DNA of 64,000 bases from Streptomyces sp. S.PNR 29 (GTDB lineage: Bacteria > Actinomycetota > Actinomycetes > Streptomycetales > Streptomycetaceae), in NCBI RefSeq assembly GCF_030386795.1, contig NZ_JANUQM010000009.1, forward strand, positions 324,492-388,491, written 5' to 3'. The notes under the pieces were generated by a model. It was given only the letters and a program-made list of their open reading frames with translations. It made no database searches and was not told where the DNA came from. Numbering within the stretch: the stretch's first letter is position 1; the number at the start of each line of letters is the position of its first letter. A program made the translations under genes and the position numbers. Below are positions 15,579 through 25,223 of the stretch, piece by piece.

Positions 15579-16421
15579 ATGGCTCGTCGCCTCCGCATCC
15601 GGCATGTCACCCGCGTCTCGTACGCGCAGGCCGCGGTCTCCTCGCACAACGAGGTCCGCATGACCCCGCTGACCCTGCCGAACCAGACCACCCTGGACGC
15701 CCGGGTCACCGTCAGCCCGGCCACCTCGACCTGGTCGTACTGGGACTACTGGGGCACGCAGGTCACCGGCTTCGACCTGATGGATCCGCACGCCGACCTC
15801 ACCATCACCGCCTCCAGCCTGGTCGAGACGTCCCCGGCGGGTCCGCTTCCCGAGCCGCCGACATGGGCGGAGCTGACCGAGCAAGCCACCGGCTCCCGCC
15901 TGCTGGAGTACGCGGGCCCGACCTCCCGTACGACGGTCCCGCAGGAGCTGGTGGAGAAGGCACGGGAGGCGGCAGCCGGCCTCGACCCGCACGAGACCGC
16001 CCTCGCCGTGTCCGCCATGGTCGCCGACCGGGTGTCCTTCCTCCCCGGCGTCACCAATGTGAACACCTCGGCGGCCGAGGCATGGGAGCAGGGCGCGGGC
16101 GTCTGCCAGGACATCGCCCACCTCACCCTCGCCCTGCTGCGGGGCATCGGCCTGCCGGCCCGGTACGTCTCCGGCTACCTGCACCCGGAACGGGAGGCCG
16201 AACTGCACCGCTCGGTGGCCGGTGAGAGCCACGCCTGGATCGAGTACTGGGCCGGCGACTGGTGTGGCTACGACCCCACCAACCGCACCCGCGCGGACGA
16301 GTCCCACGTCGTGGTGGGCCGGGGCCGCGACTACGCCGACGTCACTCCGCACAAGGGGGTGTACCGGGGCGTGGCCGGCGGGCCGCCGGAGGTGACGGTG
16401 GAGTTCACCCGGGTGGCGTGA
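15579..16421 (+). CDS. Transglutaminase-like cysteine peptidase family protein
   Basis: The 280-residue protein (start MARRLRIRHVTRVSYAQ after AGGAAGGAG) has the bacterial transglutaminase N-terminal beta region (residues 1-85) and the catalytic core: Cys in 'WEQGAGVCQDIAHLTLALLRGIGLPARYVSGYL' near residue 178, His in 'ESHAWIEYWAGDWCGYDPTN' near residue 218, and the Asp in 'GYDPTN'. All three catalytic residues are present. The family cuts or makes amide bonds. In this operon it probably acts on the product of the ATP-grasp ligase, as peptidase or amidase. Last gene of the triplet. Confidence 0.92.
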   Translation: MARRLRIRHVTRVSYAQAAVSSHNEVRMTPLTLPNQTTLDARVTVSPATSTWSYWDYWGTQVTGFDLMDPHADLTITASSLVETSPAGPLPEPPTWAELTEQATGSRLLEYAGPTSRTTVPQELVEKAREAAAGLDPHETALAVSAMVADRVSFLPGVTNVNTSAAEAWEQGAGVCQDIAHLTLALLRGIGLPARYVSGYLHPEREAELHRSVAGESHAWIEYWAGDWCGYDPTNRTRADESHVVVGRGRDYADVTPHKGVYRGVAGGPPEVTVEFTRVA

Positions 16422-16430
16422 CGGACCAGG

Positions 16431-16452
16431 CGCTCAGGCCGGGGGCTGAGCG
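16431..16452. terminator. Stem-loop between convergent genes
   Basis: CGCTCAG / CTGAGCG around a GC-rich loop, 10 bases after the transglutaminase stop and 18 before the stop of the convergent binding-protein gene. Confidence 0.45.
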
Positions 16453-16469
16453 GCGCCCCCCGCGACCGG

Positions 16470-17573
16470 TTACTTCAGACCGGCCGCCGCACAGGCGGCC
16501 TCGTACTTCGGGGTGCAGATGTCGGACTTCGTGTAGATGCCGTCCGCGATGACGGTGTCCTCGATGTTCGACTTCGTCAGGGCGACGACGGGCACCAGCT
16601 GCGCGGGGATGCCCTTGTCCGTGGGGCTGTCGACCCTGTCCCGGGTCAGGGCGTCGAACTGGATGTCCCGGCCCTGGACCCTCGCCACGGCCATCTCCGC
16701 GGCGGACTCCGCCTCCTGCGGGTACGACTTGTACACGCTCATGTACTGCTCACCGGCGATGATCCGCTGCACCGCGGGCAGCTCCGCGTCCTGGCCGGTG
16801 ATGGGCGGCAGGTCGGTGACGCCCGCGGCCTTGAAGGCCTTGATGATGCCGCCCGCCATGCCGTCGTTGGCCGAGTAGACGGCGTCGATGTCGCCCTTGC
16901 CGATCGCCTCGATCGCCTCGGTCATGTTGGCCTCGGCGTTCTCCGGCTTCCAGTCCTTGGTGTCGAAGGACTGGGCGATCGTCACCTTGCCGTTCAGCTC
17001 GGACAGCGCACCGGCCTTGAACTGCTTGGCGTTCGGGTCGGTGGGCGAGCCGTTCATCATGACGATCTTGTCGGCGGTGCCGGCGTTGCCGAGGGCCTCC
17101 ATGAGGGAACGTCCCTGCACCTCGCCGACCAGCTCGTTGTCGAAGGAGATGTACGCGTCGATCGGGCCCTCGGCCAGCCGGTCGTAGGCGATGACCGGGA
17201 TACCGGCCTCCTTGGCCTTCTTCACGCCCTCCGCGATGGCGTGCGAGTCGACGGCGTCCAGCACGATCACATCGACCCGGTCGTCGATCATCTTCTGCAG
17301 CTGGCTCGCCTGCTTGCCGGCGCTCGCCTCGGCGTTGGCGTACTCGACATGCCCCTGGTTGTCGGTGAGGGAGTCGACCTTCTTCTTGAAGATCGGGTAG
17401 TCGAAGTTCTCGTAGCGGGTGTTGGCCCGCTCCGGAAGCAGCAGTCCCACCGTGATGTCGTTGCCCTTGGTCGGGCTCGCCTCGCTACTGCTCTCCGATG
17501 CGTTCAGCACGCCACAGCCGGCGAGCGAGAGGATCATCGTGGACGAGGCCATGGATATGGCGATACGACGCAT
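16470..17573 (-). CDS. Sugar ABC transporter substrate-binding lipoprotein (XylF/ChvE-like), orphan
   Basis: The 367-residue protein starts MRRIAISMASSTMILSLAGC; a lipobox (L-A-G-C, Cys20) marks a lipoprotein. It has the periplasmic-binding-protein type 1 fold: 'ITVGLLLPERANTRYENFDYPIF', 'DRVDVIVLDAVDSHAIAEGVKKAKEAGIPVIAYDR', and hinge motifs around 'DAVYSANDGMAGGIIKAFKAAGV' and 'PPITGQDAELPAVQRIIAGEQYMSVYKS'. It most resembles xylose/multiple-sugar receptors. No ATPase or permease is adjacent, so its transporter must be encoded elsewhere or it acts as a sensor. The longer upstream frame lacks a signal peptide and was rejected. Confidence 0.88.
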   Translation of the reverse strand: MRRIAISMASSTMILSLAGCGVLNASESSSEASPTKGNDITVGLLLPERANTRYENFDYPIFKKKVDSLTDNQGHVEYANAEASAGKQASQLQKMIDDRVDVIVLDAVDSHAIAEGVKKAKEAGIPVIAYDRLAEGPIDAYISFDNELVGEVQGRSLMEALGNAGTADKIVMMNGSPTDPNAKQFKAGALSELNGKVTIAQSFDTKDWKPENAEANMTEAIEAIGKGDIDAVYSANDGMAGGIIKAFKAAGVTDLPPITGQDAELPAVQRIIAGEQYMSVYKSYPQEAESAAEMAVARVQGRDIQFDALTRDRVDSPTDKGIPAQLVPVVALTKSNIEDTVIADGIYTKSDICTPKYEAACAAAGLK

Positions 17574-17865
17574 GGGGGAGCTCACTTCTGATGCCTTCCG
17601 GACGCGGGCGCAGCATTGCGACCCAGATGACTGAAAAGCCAACGCGGCGGTAACCCCCAGCGTCAAGACGAACCACTTAACGAGATGGCAACATCACACT
17701 CCGCAGCATTGTGAAGGAGTGGCGGAACCACCTCCAAGCAGCGCTTACAGGCCACCCATCAAGTGCTTCCCATCGGACGGCAAAACTTCATACAACCAAC
17801 CCCCTTCCTCATGAGTCGTGATCTCGAAGGCCCCGTCGGCCCTCCCGATTCGACCAGAGGAACGA

Positions 17866-19587
17866 ATGAATCCAGCCAGACGCACGACCGCGGCGACCGC
17901 GACCGCCCTCGTGCTCGCCACCGCGGGCGGCCTGCTCTCCCTGACCGCCACCCCGGCCTCCGCGGCCGTGACATGCACCTCTCCGGTCTACAAACGGCAG
18001 TTCTTCGCCAACACCACCTTCTCGGGCACGCCGAAGAAGACCGACTGTGACACCGCGATCGACCAGGACTGGGGCACCGGCGCGCCGGCCTCCGGCCTGC
18101 CGTCGAACAACTTCGGCGTCCGCTGGACGGTGACCAGGGACTTCGGCTCCGGCGGCCCGTTCTCCCTCGCCGCCTCGGCGCAGGACGGCATCCGGGTCTA
18201 CCTGGACGGCGTCCGCAAGGTGGACCTGTGGAAGAACGTGTCGACGACGGTGAAGAAGACCGTCAACGTCACCGTCCCGTCCGGCAAGCACACCCTCCGC
18301 GTCGACTTCGTCAACTGGTCCGGCACCGCGAACGTCAAGTTCACCTACACGCCCCGCACCTCCGCCGACGTCGACACGGTCAAGCCGCTCGCTCCCACGG
18401 GCGCTTCGGTCACGTACGACGCGGCGACCGGCAAGGCCAGGCTGACCTGGGCCAAGAACAAGGAGATGGACCTCGCCGGCTACCGGGTCTACCGGCGGCT
18501 CAAGGGCACGTCGTTCGGGAGCACGCCGCTGGCCACGACCACGTCCGTCTCGTACACGGACTCGACCCTGCCGGTGACGGGCGAGGCTTACTACTACGAG
18601 GTCCGCGCCTTCGACAAGGCCGGCAACGAGTCGGCGGGCACGGCGGACCAGCTCGTCACCACCGCCGACCGGGTCGCGCCCGGTGTGCCGGCCGGCGTGG
18701 AGATCACCGACGCCTCCGAGGCGGGCGGCCTGCGGGTCGGCTGGAGCGCCGTGGCGGAGGCGGCCACGTACCGGGTGTACCGGGCGGCGAGCGCGGACGG
18801 CACGTACACCCTCCTCGGCAGCACGGACCAGCTCTCCTACCGGGACGCCTCGGCGGCCGTGCGCACCAAGTACTACTACCGGGTGAGCGCGCTCGACGCG
18901 GCGGGCAACGAGTCCGCGCGGTCCACCGCCGTCAGCGGCACGCGCCGGGACGACACCCCGCCGCCGGCCGTGACCGGGGTGACCGTGACGCCGACCGAGT
19001 ACGGCTTCGAGGTGCGCTGGGACGCCAACCCGGCTACCGACCTGGCGAGCTACGTGGTGCGCCGGGGCGAGTTGTGGGGGGACGAGGAGGAGCAGGTGTG
19101 CTCCCTCTACCCGGGCTTCTACGTGTCGGCCGACACGACCTCGTACGAGTACGTCACCGACCCGGACGGCGAGGAGTCCTGCTTCATCGTCGACGCCGTC
19201 GACGAGGCGGGGAACTCCTCCTTCAAGTGGACCGGTGAAGCCCAGATCGTGACGGCGACCGAGTTCGACATGACGCCGAGCGTGGCGACGCCCGAGGGCT
19301 CCCCGCTGACCCTGGACGCCACCGGCGCGGAGGGCGACGAGGGCAACCGGCTCACGTGGTACGGGCTCGCCGAGGACGCGGCGGAGCAGGCCGGCGGGTA
19401 CCGCGTCTACCGCTGGAACCCCGCCACCTCGCAGTACGAGAAGATCGCCGAACCCGGCCCCGGGGCCGTCGAGTACTTCGACACCACCGCCAAGCGCGGC
19501 ACCACCTCGTACTACTGGGTGACCGCCGTGTCGGCGGACGGCACCGAGTCCCTGCCCGCGGGAGACTCGGCGACCACCGCGCCCTGA
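17866..19587 (+). CDS. Secreted protein with PA14-like and fibronectin type III domains
   Basis: Starting at ATG 17866 (AGAGGAA upstream) the protein is 573 residues. Residues 1-34 are a signal peptide ending ASAA. Residues 35-160 form a PA14-like beta domain ('FSLAASAQDGIRVYLDGVRKVDLW', 'GKHTLRVDFVNWSGTANVKFTY'). Four Fn3-like repeats follow, each with a 'L(A)GYRVYR.....Y.DS......YYYEV.A.D.AGNES' pattern. No catalytic domain is present, so it is probably an extracellular binding or adhesion protein; Fn3/PA14 pairs often attach to polysaccharide-active enzymes. A perfect terminator follows. Confidence 0.85.
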   Translation: MNPARRTTAATATALVLATAGGLLSLTATPASAAVTCTSPVYKRQFFANTTFSGTPKKTDCDTAIDQDWGTGAPASGLPSNNFGVRWTVTRDFGSGGPFSLAASAQDGIRVYLDGVRKVDLWKNVSTTVKKTVNVTVPSGKHTLRVDFVNWSGTANVKFTYTPRTSADVDTVKPLAPTGASVTYDAATGKARLTWAKNKEMDLAGYRVYRRLKGTSFGSTPLATTTSVSYTDSTLPVTGEAYYYEVRAFDKAGNESAGTADQLVTTADRVAPGVPAGVEITDASEAGGLRVGWSAVAEAATYRVYRAASADGTYTLLGSTDQLSYRDASAAVRTKYYYRVSALDAAGNESARSTAVSGTRRDDTPPPAVTGVTVTPTEYGFEVRWDANPATDLASYVVRRGELWGDEEEQVCSLYPGFYVSADTTSYEYVTDPDGEESCFIVDAVDEAGNSSFKWTGEAQIVTATEFDMTPSVATPEGSPLTLDATGAEGDEGNRLTWYGLAEDAAEQAGGYRVYRWNPATSQYEKIAEPGPGAVEYFDTTAKRGTTSYYWVTAVSADGTESLPAGDSATTAP

Positions 19588-19600
19588 CCCGAGCAGCACG

Positions 19601-19630
19601 AAGGGGCCGGGAGATCGCTCCCGGCCCCTT
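19601..19630. terminator. 13-bp stem bidirectional terminator
   Basis: AAGGGGCCGGGAG-ATCG-CTCCCGGCCCCTT lies between the Fn3 gene and the convergent end of hspR. Confidence 0.8.
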
Positions 19631-19648
19631 CCCGCGTACGTGGAGGCG

Positions 19649-20098
19649 TCAGTCCGACTGCTGCCGCTTCGGCCGCCACACCACCAGCGCGCTGGTCTGC
19701 TGGACCTCCTGGTAGGGCACCAGGTCCCGGCGGTACGAGGCGTGCACCGCCGCCTCGCGCTGGCGCATCGCCGCGGCCGCGCCGTCGAGGGCGTCCTGGA
19801 GTTCGGCCACGCGGGCCTGGAGCGCGGCGACCTGGTTCTCCAGTTCGATGATGCGCTTGATGCCGGCCAGGTTGATGCCCTCGTCCTGCGACAACTGCTG
19901 CACCTGGCGGAGCAGTTCGATGTCGCGGGCCGAGTAGCGGCGGCCGCGGCCGGCCGTGCGGTCCGGGGAGACCAGGCCGAGGCGGTCGTACTGACGCAGC
20001 GTCTGCGGGTGCAGGCCGGAGAGCTGGGCGGCGACCGAGATGACGTAGACCGGGGTGTCCTCGGTCAGTTCGTACGGATTGCGCCGACGGCCGTCCAT
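19649..20098 (-). CDS. hspR: Heat-shock repressor HspR (MerR family)
   Basis: The 149-residue protein starts MDGRRRNPYELTEDTPVYVI, the Streptomyces HspR start; a TTG at 20107 overlapping the dnaJ stop is possible but less likely. A MerR winged helix is visible ('VISVAAQLSGLHPQTLRQYDRLGLVSPDRTAGRGRRYSARDIELL', residues 18-62), followed by a coiled coil. HspR represses dnaK, clpB and lon by binding HAIR repeats, with DnaK as co-repressor. It is the last gene of the dnaK-grpE-dnaJ-hspR cluster, so it represses its own operon. HAIR sites are present at 23845, 23897 and 9725. Confidence 0.96.
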   Translation of the reverse strand: MDGRRRNPYELTEDTPVYVISVAAQLSGLHPQTLRQYDRLGLVSPDRTAGRGRRYSARDIELLRQVQQLSQDEGINLAGIKRIIELENQVAALQARVAELQDALDGAAAAMRQREAAVHASYRRDLVPYQEVQQTSALVVWRPKRQQSD

Positions 20099-20103
20099 CT
20101 CGA

Positions 20104-21276
20104 TCAAGCTCCCTTCGCGGCCTGGAACAGCTCCGCCCGCGGGTCCTCACCCGCGGTCGCCTCGCGATACGCCTCGAGCGCGTCACGAGCCTTCCCCGAC
20201 AGGTCCTTCGGGACACTCACCTCGACGGTGACCAGCAGATCGCCGCGGGTGCCGTCCTTGCGGACCGCACCCTTGCCCCGAGCCCGCATCGTACGGCCGT
20301 TCGGCGTGCCCGGTGGCAGCTTCAGCGTGACGGGCGGGCCGCCCAGGGTCGGGACGCGGACCTCGCCGCCGAGGGCCGCCTCGGGATACGTGACCGGGAC
20401 GGTGACGGTGAGGTTGTCGCCCTTGCGGCCGAACACCGGGTGGGCGTCGACGTGCACGACGACGTACAGGTCGCCCGCCGGGCCGCCCCGCTCGCCGGGC
20501 GCGCCCTTGCCGCGCAGCCGGATGCGCTGCCCGTCGGACACGCCCGCCGGTATGCGGACCTGCATCGTGCGCGACGACTTGGCCCGTCCGCTGCCCTTGC
20601 AGACCTCGCAGGGGTCCTCCGCGATCAGGCCGCGGCCCTTGCAGTCCGGGCAGGGGTCGGTGAGCGAGAAGCCACCGCCCGAGCCCCGGGCCACCTGGCC
20701 GGTGCCGACGCAGGTCGGGCACACGCGCGGCGTGCCGTTCTTGTCGCCGGTGCCGGAGCAGGCCTTGCAGGGCGACTGCGAGGACATCCTGAGCGGCACG
20801 GTCGCGCCCTCGATGGCCTCCGTGAAGCTGAGCGTGACCTCGGACTCGATGTCCTGGCCGCGCCTCGGCTGGGTCCGCGTGGTGGCTCCGCCGCGGTTGA
20901 ACAGGCCCCCGAAGACGTCACCGAGCCCGCCGCCGAAGCCGCCGGCTCCCCCGCCGCCCTGGGCCCCTCCGAAGAGGTCGCCCAGGTCGAAGTTGAAGGA
21001 GCCGCCGCCCGCGCCCGGCCCCGGGCGGAACCCGCCGTTGCCGAAGAGGGCGCGTGCCTCGTCGTACTCCTTGCGCTTCTTGGGGTCACCGAGGACGTCG
21101 TTCGCCTCGGAGATCTCCTTGAAGCGCTCCTCCGCCTTGACGTTTCCCTTGTTGGCGTCCGGGTGGTACTCGCGGGCGAGCTTCCGGTACGCCTTCTTGA
21201 TCTCGGCCTCGGTGGCGTCCTTCGGGACGCCGAGGACCTTGTAGTAGTCCTTCTCGATGAAGTCCTTGGTGCTCAT
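20104..21276 (-). CDS. dnaJ: Chaperone DnaJ
   Basis: The 390-residue type I J-protein has a J domain (residues 8-75, 'YYKVLGVPKDATEAEIKKAYRKLAREYHPD' with the HPD motif), a Gly/Phe-rich region, a zinc domain with four CxxCxGxG-type motifs ('CKACSGTG', 'CPTCVGTG', 'CPDCKGRG', 'CEVCKGSG'), and a C-terminal substrate domain. It stimulates the DnaK ATPase. It lies between grpE and hspR; the gap to hspR is 5 bases. Confidence 0.96.
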   Translation of the reverse strand: MSTKDFIEKDYYKVLGVPKDATEAEIKKAYRKLAREYHPDANKGNVKAEERFKEISEANDVLGDPKKRKEYDEARALFGNGGFRPGPGAGGGSFNFDLGDLFGGAQGGGGAGGFGGGLGDVFGGLFNRGGATTRTQPRRGQDIESEVTLSFTEAIEGATVPLRMSSQSPCKACSGTGDKNGTPRVCPTCVGTGQVARGSGGGFSLTDPCPDCKGRGLIAEDPCEVCKGSGRAKSSRTMQVRIPAGVSDGQRIRLRGKGAPGERGGPAGDLYVVVHVDAHPVFGRKGDNLTVTVPVTYPEAALGGEVRVPTLGGPPVTLKLPPGTPNGRTMRARGKGAVRKDGTRGDLLVTVEVSVPKDLSGKARDALEAYREATAGEDPRAELFQAAKGA

Positions 21277-21312
21277 CCTCGACGCCCCTCCTTCCCTGTC
21301 TCGGTGTTTACG

Positions 21313-21980
21313 TCAGCCCTCCTCCGGGCCACCGTTCTCCTTGTCGTCCGCCGTCTCGGACTGCGCGCCCTGCTCGTCGGCCGGCTTGACCGTCTGCGCA
21401 CCCGGCTGCGGCTCGGCCACGGCCACCCGCGCGGGGCGGATGGTGCGCTCGCCGATGCGATACCCGGGCTGCAGGATCGCCACGCACGTCGTCTCGGTGA
21501 CGTCGGGCGCGTAAGAGTGCATCAGGGCCTCGTGGATGGTCGGGTCGAAGGGCTCGCCCTCCTTGCCGAACTGCTGCAGGCCCATCTTCGCGACGGTGGT
21601 CTCCAGCGACTCCGCGACGGACTTGAAGCCGCCGACGAGTTCGCCGTGTTCCCGCGCGCGGCCGATGTCGTCGAGCACGGGCAGGAGTTCGGTCAGGAGG
21701 TTCGCGATGGCGATCTCCTTGACCGCGATCCGGTCACGCTCGACCCGGCGGCGGTAGTTCTGGTATTCGGCCTGGAGGCGCTGGAGGTCCGCCGTGCGCT
21801 CGTTGAGCGCCGTGCGCACCTGGTCCAGCTGGGCCACCAGCCCGGCGTTCTGGCTCGCGTCCCCGGCCGGGGCCGCCTGCTCCTCCGGGGAGGAGGAGGC
21901 GGCCTTCGACTCGGCGTCGTCGGGGGTGGCGCCGGAGGGGACGTCGGGCTGCTGCTCTTCGAAGCCCGGGTTCTCCTCCG

Positions 21981-21984
<4 letters not shown>
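21313..21984 (-). CDS. grpE: Nucleotide exchange factor GrpE
   Basis: The 223-residue protein has a disordered acidic N terminus, a long coiled coil ('RTALNERTADLQRLQAEYQNYRRRVERDR') and the beta-wing core ending in 'PGYRIGERTIRPARVAVAEP'. GrpE releases ADP from DnaK. The GTG start overlaps the dnaK stop (GTGA), so the two are translationally coupled. The C-terminal 30 residues are an acidic tail. Confidence 0.95.
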
Positions 21985-23825
<1,841 letters not shown>

Positions 23826-23844
23826 GGTTGATTCCTCCAGCTGA

Positions 23845-23865
23845 CTTGAGTGGAACGGACTCAAG
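23845..23865 (-). promoter_or_regulatory. HAIR operator 1 of the dnaK operon
   Basis: A perfect CTTGAGT-N7-ACTCAAG inverted repeat lies 19 bases upstream of the dnaK start, overlapping the expected leader/promoter region. Confidence 0.92.
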
Positions 23866-23896
23866 TGTGCACGACACCCCCCGCGCGGTCAACAGA

Positions 23897-23917
23897 CCTG
23901 AGTCAGCCAGACTCAAC
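23897..23917 (-). promoter_or_regulatory. HAIR operator 2 of the dnaK operon
   Basis: CCTGAGT-N7-ACTCAAC is a one-or-two mismatch copy of the HspR inverted repeat, 52 bases from the first. It lies immediately after the stop codon of the upstream transferase gene, so read-through from that gene would cross both operators. Confidence 0.75.
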
Positions 23918-23919
23918 TC

Positions 23920-24984
23920 TTATCCGCTCCTTACACGCAACGGGCCGGTGACCTGCGAGGACGCGGTGGCGTACGGCTGCACCCCCGTCGCCCGAACGGG
24001 GAAACCCGCCGTCCTGCGAGCCTCGGGCACGCGGATCCGCAGCAGGCCCAGGACGAGGGCGAGCGCACCGCCGGCCACCCACAGCACGGTCCCCTCCCCG
24101 GCCCGGCCGGTGTGCACGAGCACTGCGACGAGTACCCCGCAGAACGCGCCGATGCCGAGCAGCACCGTCACGCCCGGCGCCGAGAGACCGATCCGCCGCA
24201 GCCGGTGCCCGAGATGGTCGGGGCCGCGCCGGGACAGGGGCCGCCCGGCCAGCCGCCGGGACGCGACGACGAGGAGGACGTCGGCGCACGCCGGGGCGGT
24301 GAGCGCGAACAGCACCGCCGCACTGGAGGAGAGTCCCTGCCCGGCCCGGGTGAACACCGCGGCCGAGGCGAGCACGAAGCCCGAGAACAGGGACCCGCAC
24401 GCACCGAGCGCGATCCGCGCGGGATGCCAGTTGTGCAGCAGGAACCCGGTCAGCGCGGCGGCCAGCGCGCTCAGCAGCACCGCGAGCCCGTCCAGCACCT
24501 CGGCCGCCGCGCACACCCCCACACCGAAGGCGGTCACCACACCCACCGTGCCCGCCAGCCCGTCGGCATGGTCGAGCCCGCGGAAGGCGGTGGCGACCAG
24601 GGCGATCCAGCCGACGGCGAGGATCCCGGCCGGCACCCCGGTCTCGCCGTACGGCACCACGAACGCCGCCGCGAGGGCCGTACCGACGAGCAGGACCCGC
24701 CGCCGGATCCGCACCACGTCGGCCACCAGCCCGAGCAGGGCGACGGCACCCCCGGCGACGAGCAGCCCGCCGATCCCGGACCCGAGCGGCGCGACCCCCG
24801 TCCACTCCCCGGCGCCCGCGACCAGCCCGGTGACGAGCACGACGGCCACACCCCCGAACAGCGGCAGCGGCCGCTGCCGCCGCCGGTCGCAGATGCCGAG
24901 GCGCAGGGCGAGGCCGCGGAGCAGCGTCGTGAGGAGGGCGGCGAGGAGGAAGGCGGCGGTCGCGGCGATGATCCCGTAGAGCAC
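23920..24984 (-). CDS. MraY/WecA-type glycosyltransferase family 4 membrane protein
   Basis: The 354-residue protein has about ten hydrophobic helices. Family features are 'LGICDRRRQRPLPLFGGVAVVLV' near residue 30 and 'FRGLDHADGLAGTVGVVTAFGVGV' near residue 135, which replaces the D-x-x-D-G-x-D-G-L-A active-site loop. An 'HLGHRLRRIGLS' motif near residue 260 matches the His-rich loop of undecaprenyl-phosphate sugar-1-phosphate transferases. It would move a sugar phosphate from a UDP-sugar to a polyprenyl phosphate, probably for wall polymer or glycan synthesis. No glycan cluster is adjacent. It ends right at the dnaK operators. Confidence 0.8.
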   Translation of the reverse strand: MLYGIIAATAAFLLAALLTTLLRGLALRLGICDRRRQRPLPLFGGVAVVLVTGLVAGAGEWTGVAPLGSGIGGLLVAGGAVALLGLVADVVRIRRRVLLVGTALAAAFVVPYGETGVPAGILAVGWIALVATAFRGLDHADGLAGTVGVVTAFGVGVCAAAEVLDGLAVLLSALAAALTGFLLHNWHPARIALGACGSLFSGFVLASAAVFTRAGQGLSSSAAVLFALTAPACADVLLVVASRRLAGRPLSRRGPDHLGHRLRRIGLSAPGVTVLLGIGAFCGVLVAVLVHTGRAGEGTVLWVAGGALALVLGLLRIRVPEARRTAGFPVRATGVQPYATASSQVTGPLRVRSG

Positions 24985-25223
24985 GGCTCTAAATTAGGAC
25001 GGAAGGTATCAATTCAGTGCGAATAACACGATCTGATTTTCCTGTCCACTCGAAAGAGGGCCCGGCTCGGAGAGAGGCAACCCTCAGCGACACAGATCAC
25101 CGCACGTCTGGCTACAGTGCGGCGGAGGATGGGGGTAGTCTCGAACGGACTGCATAAGTTACCGCTTAGTAATGACCTGATTCTGACCCTCGCAGAACCG
25201 CCTCGCAGGCCCGAGGAGCCCCC

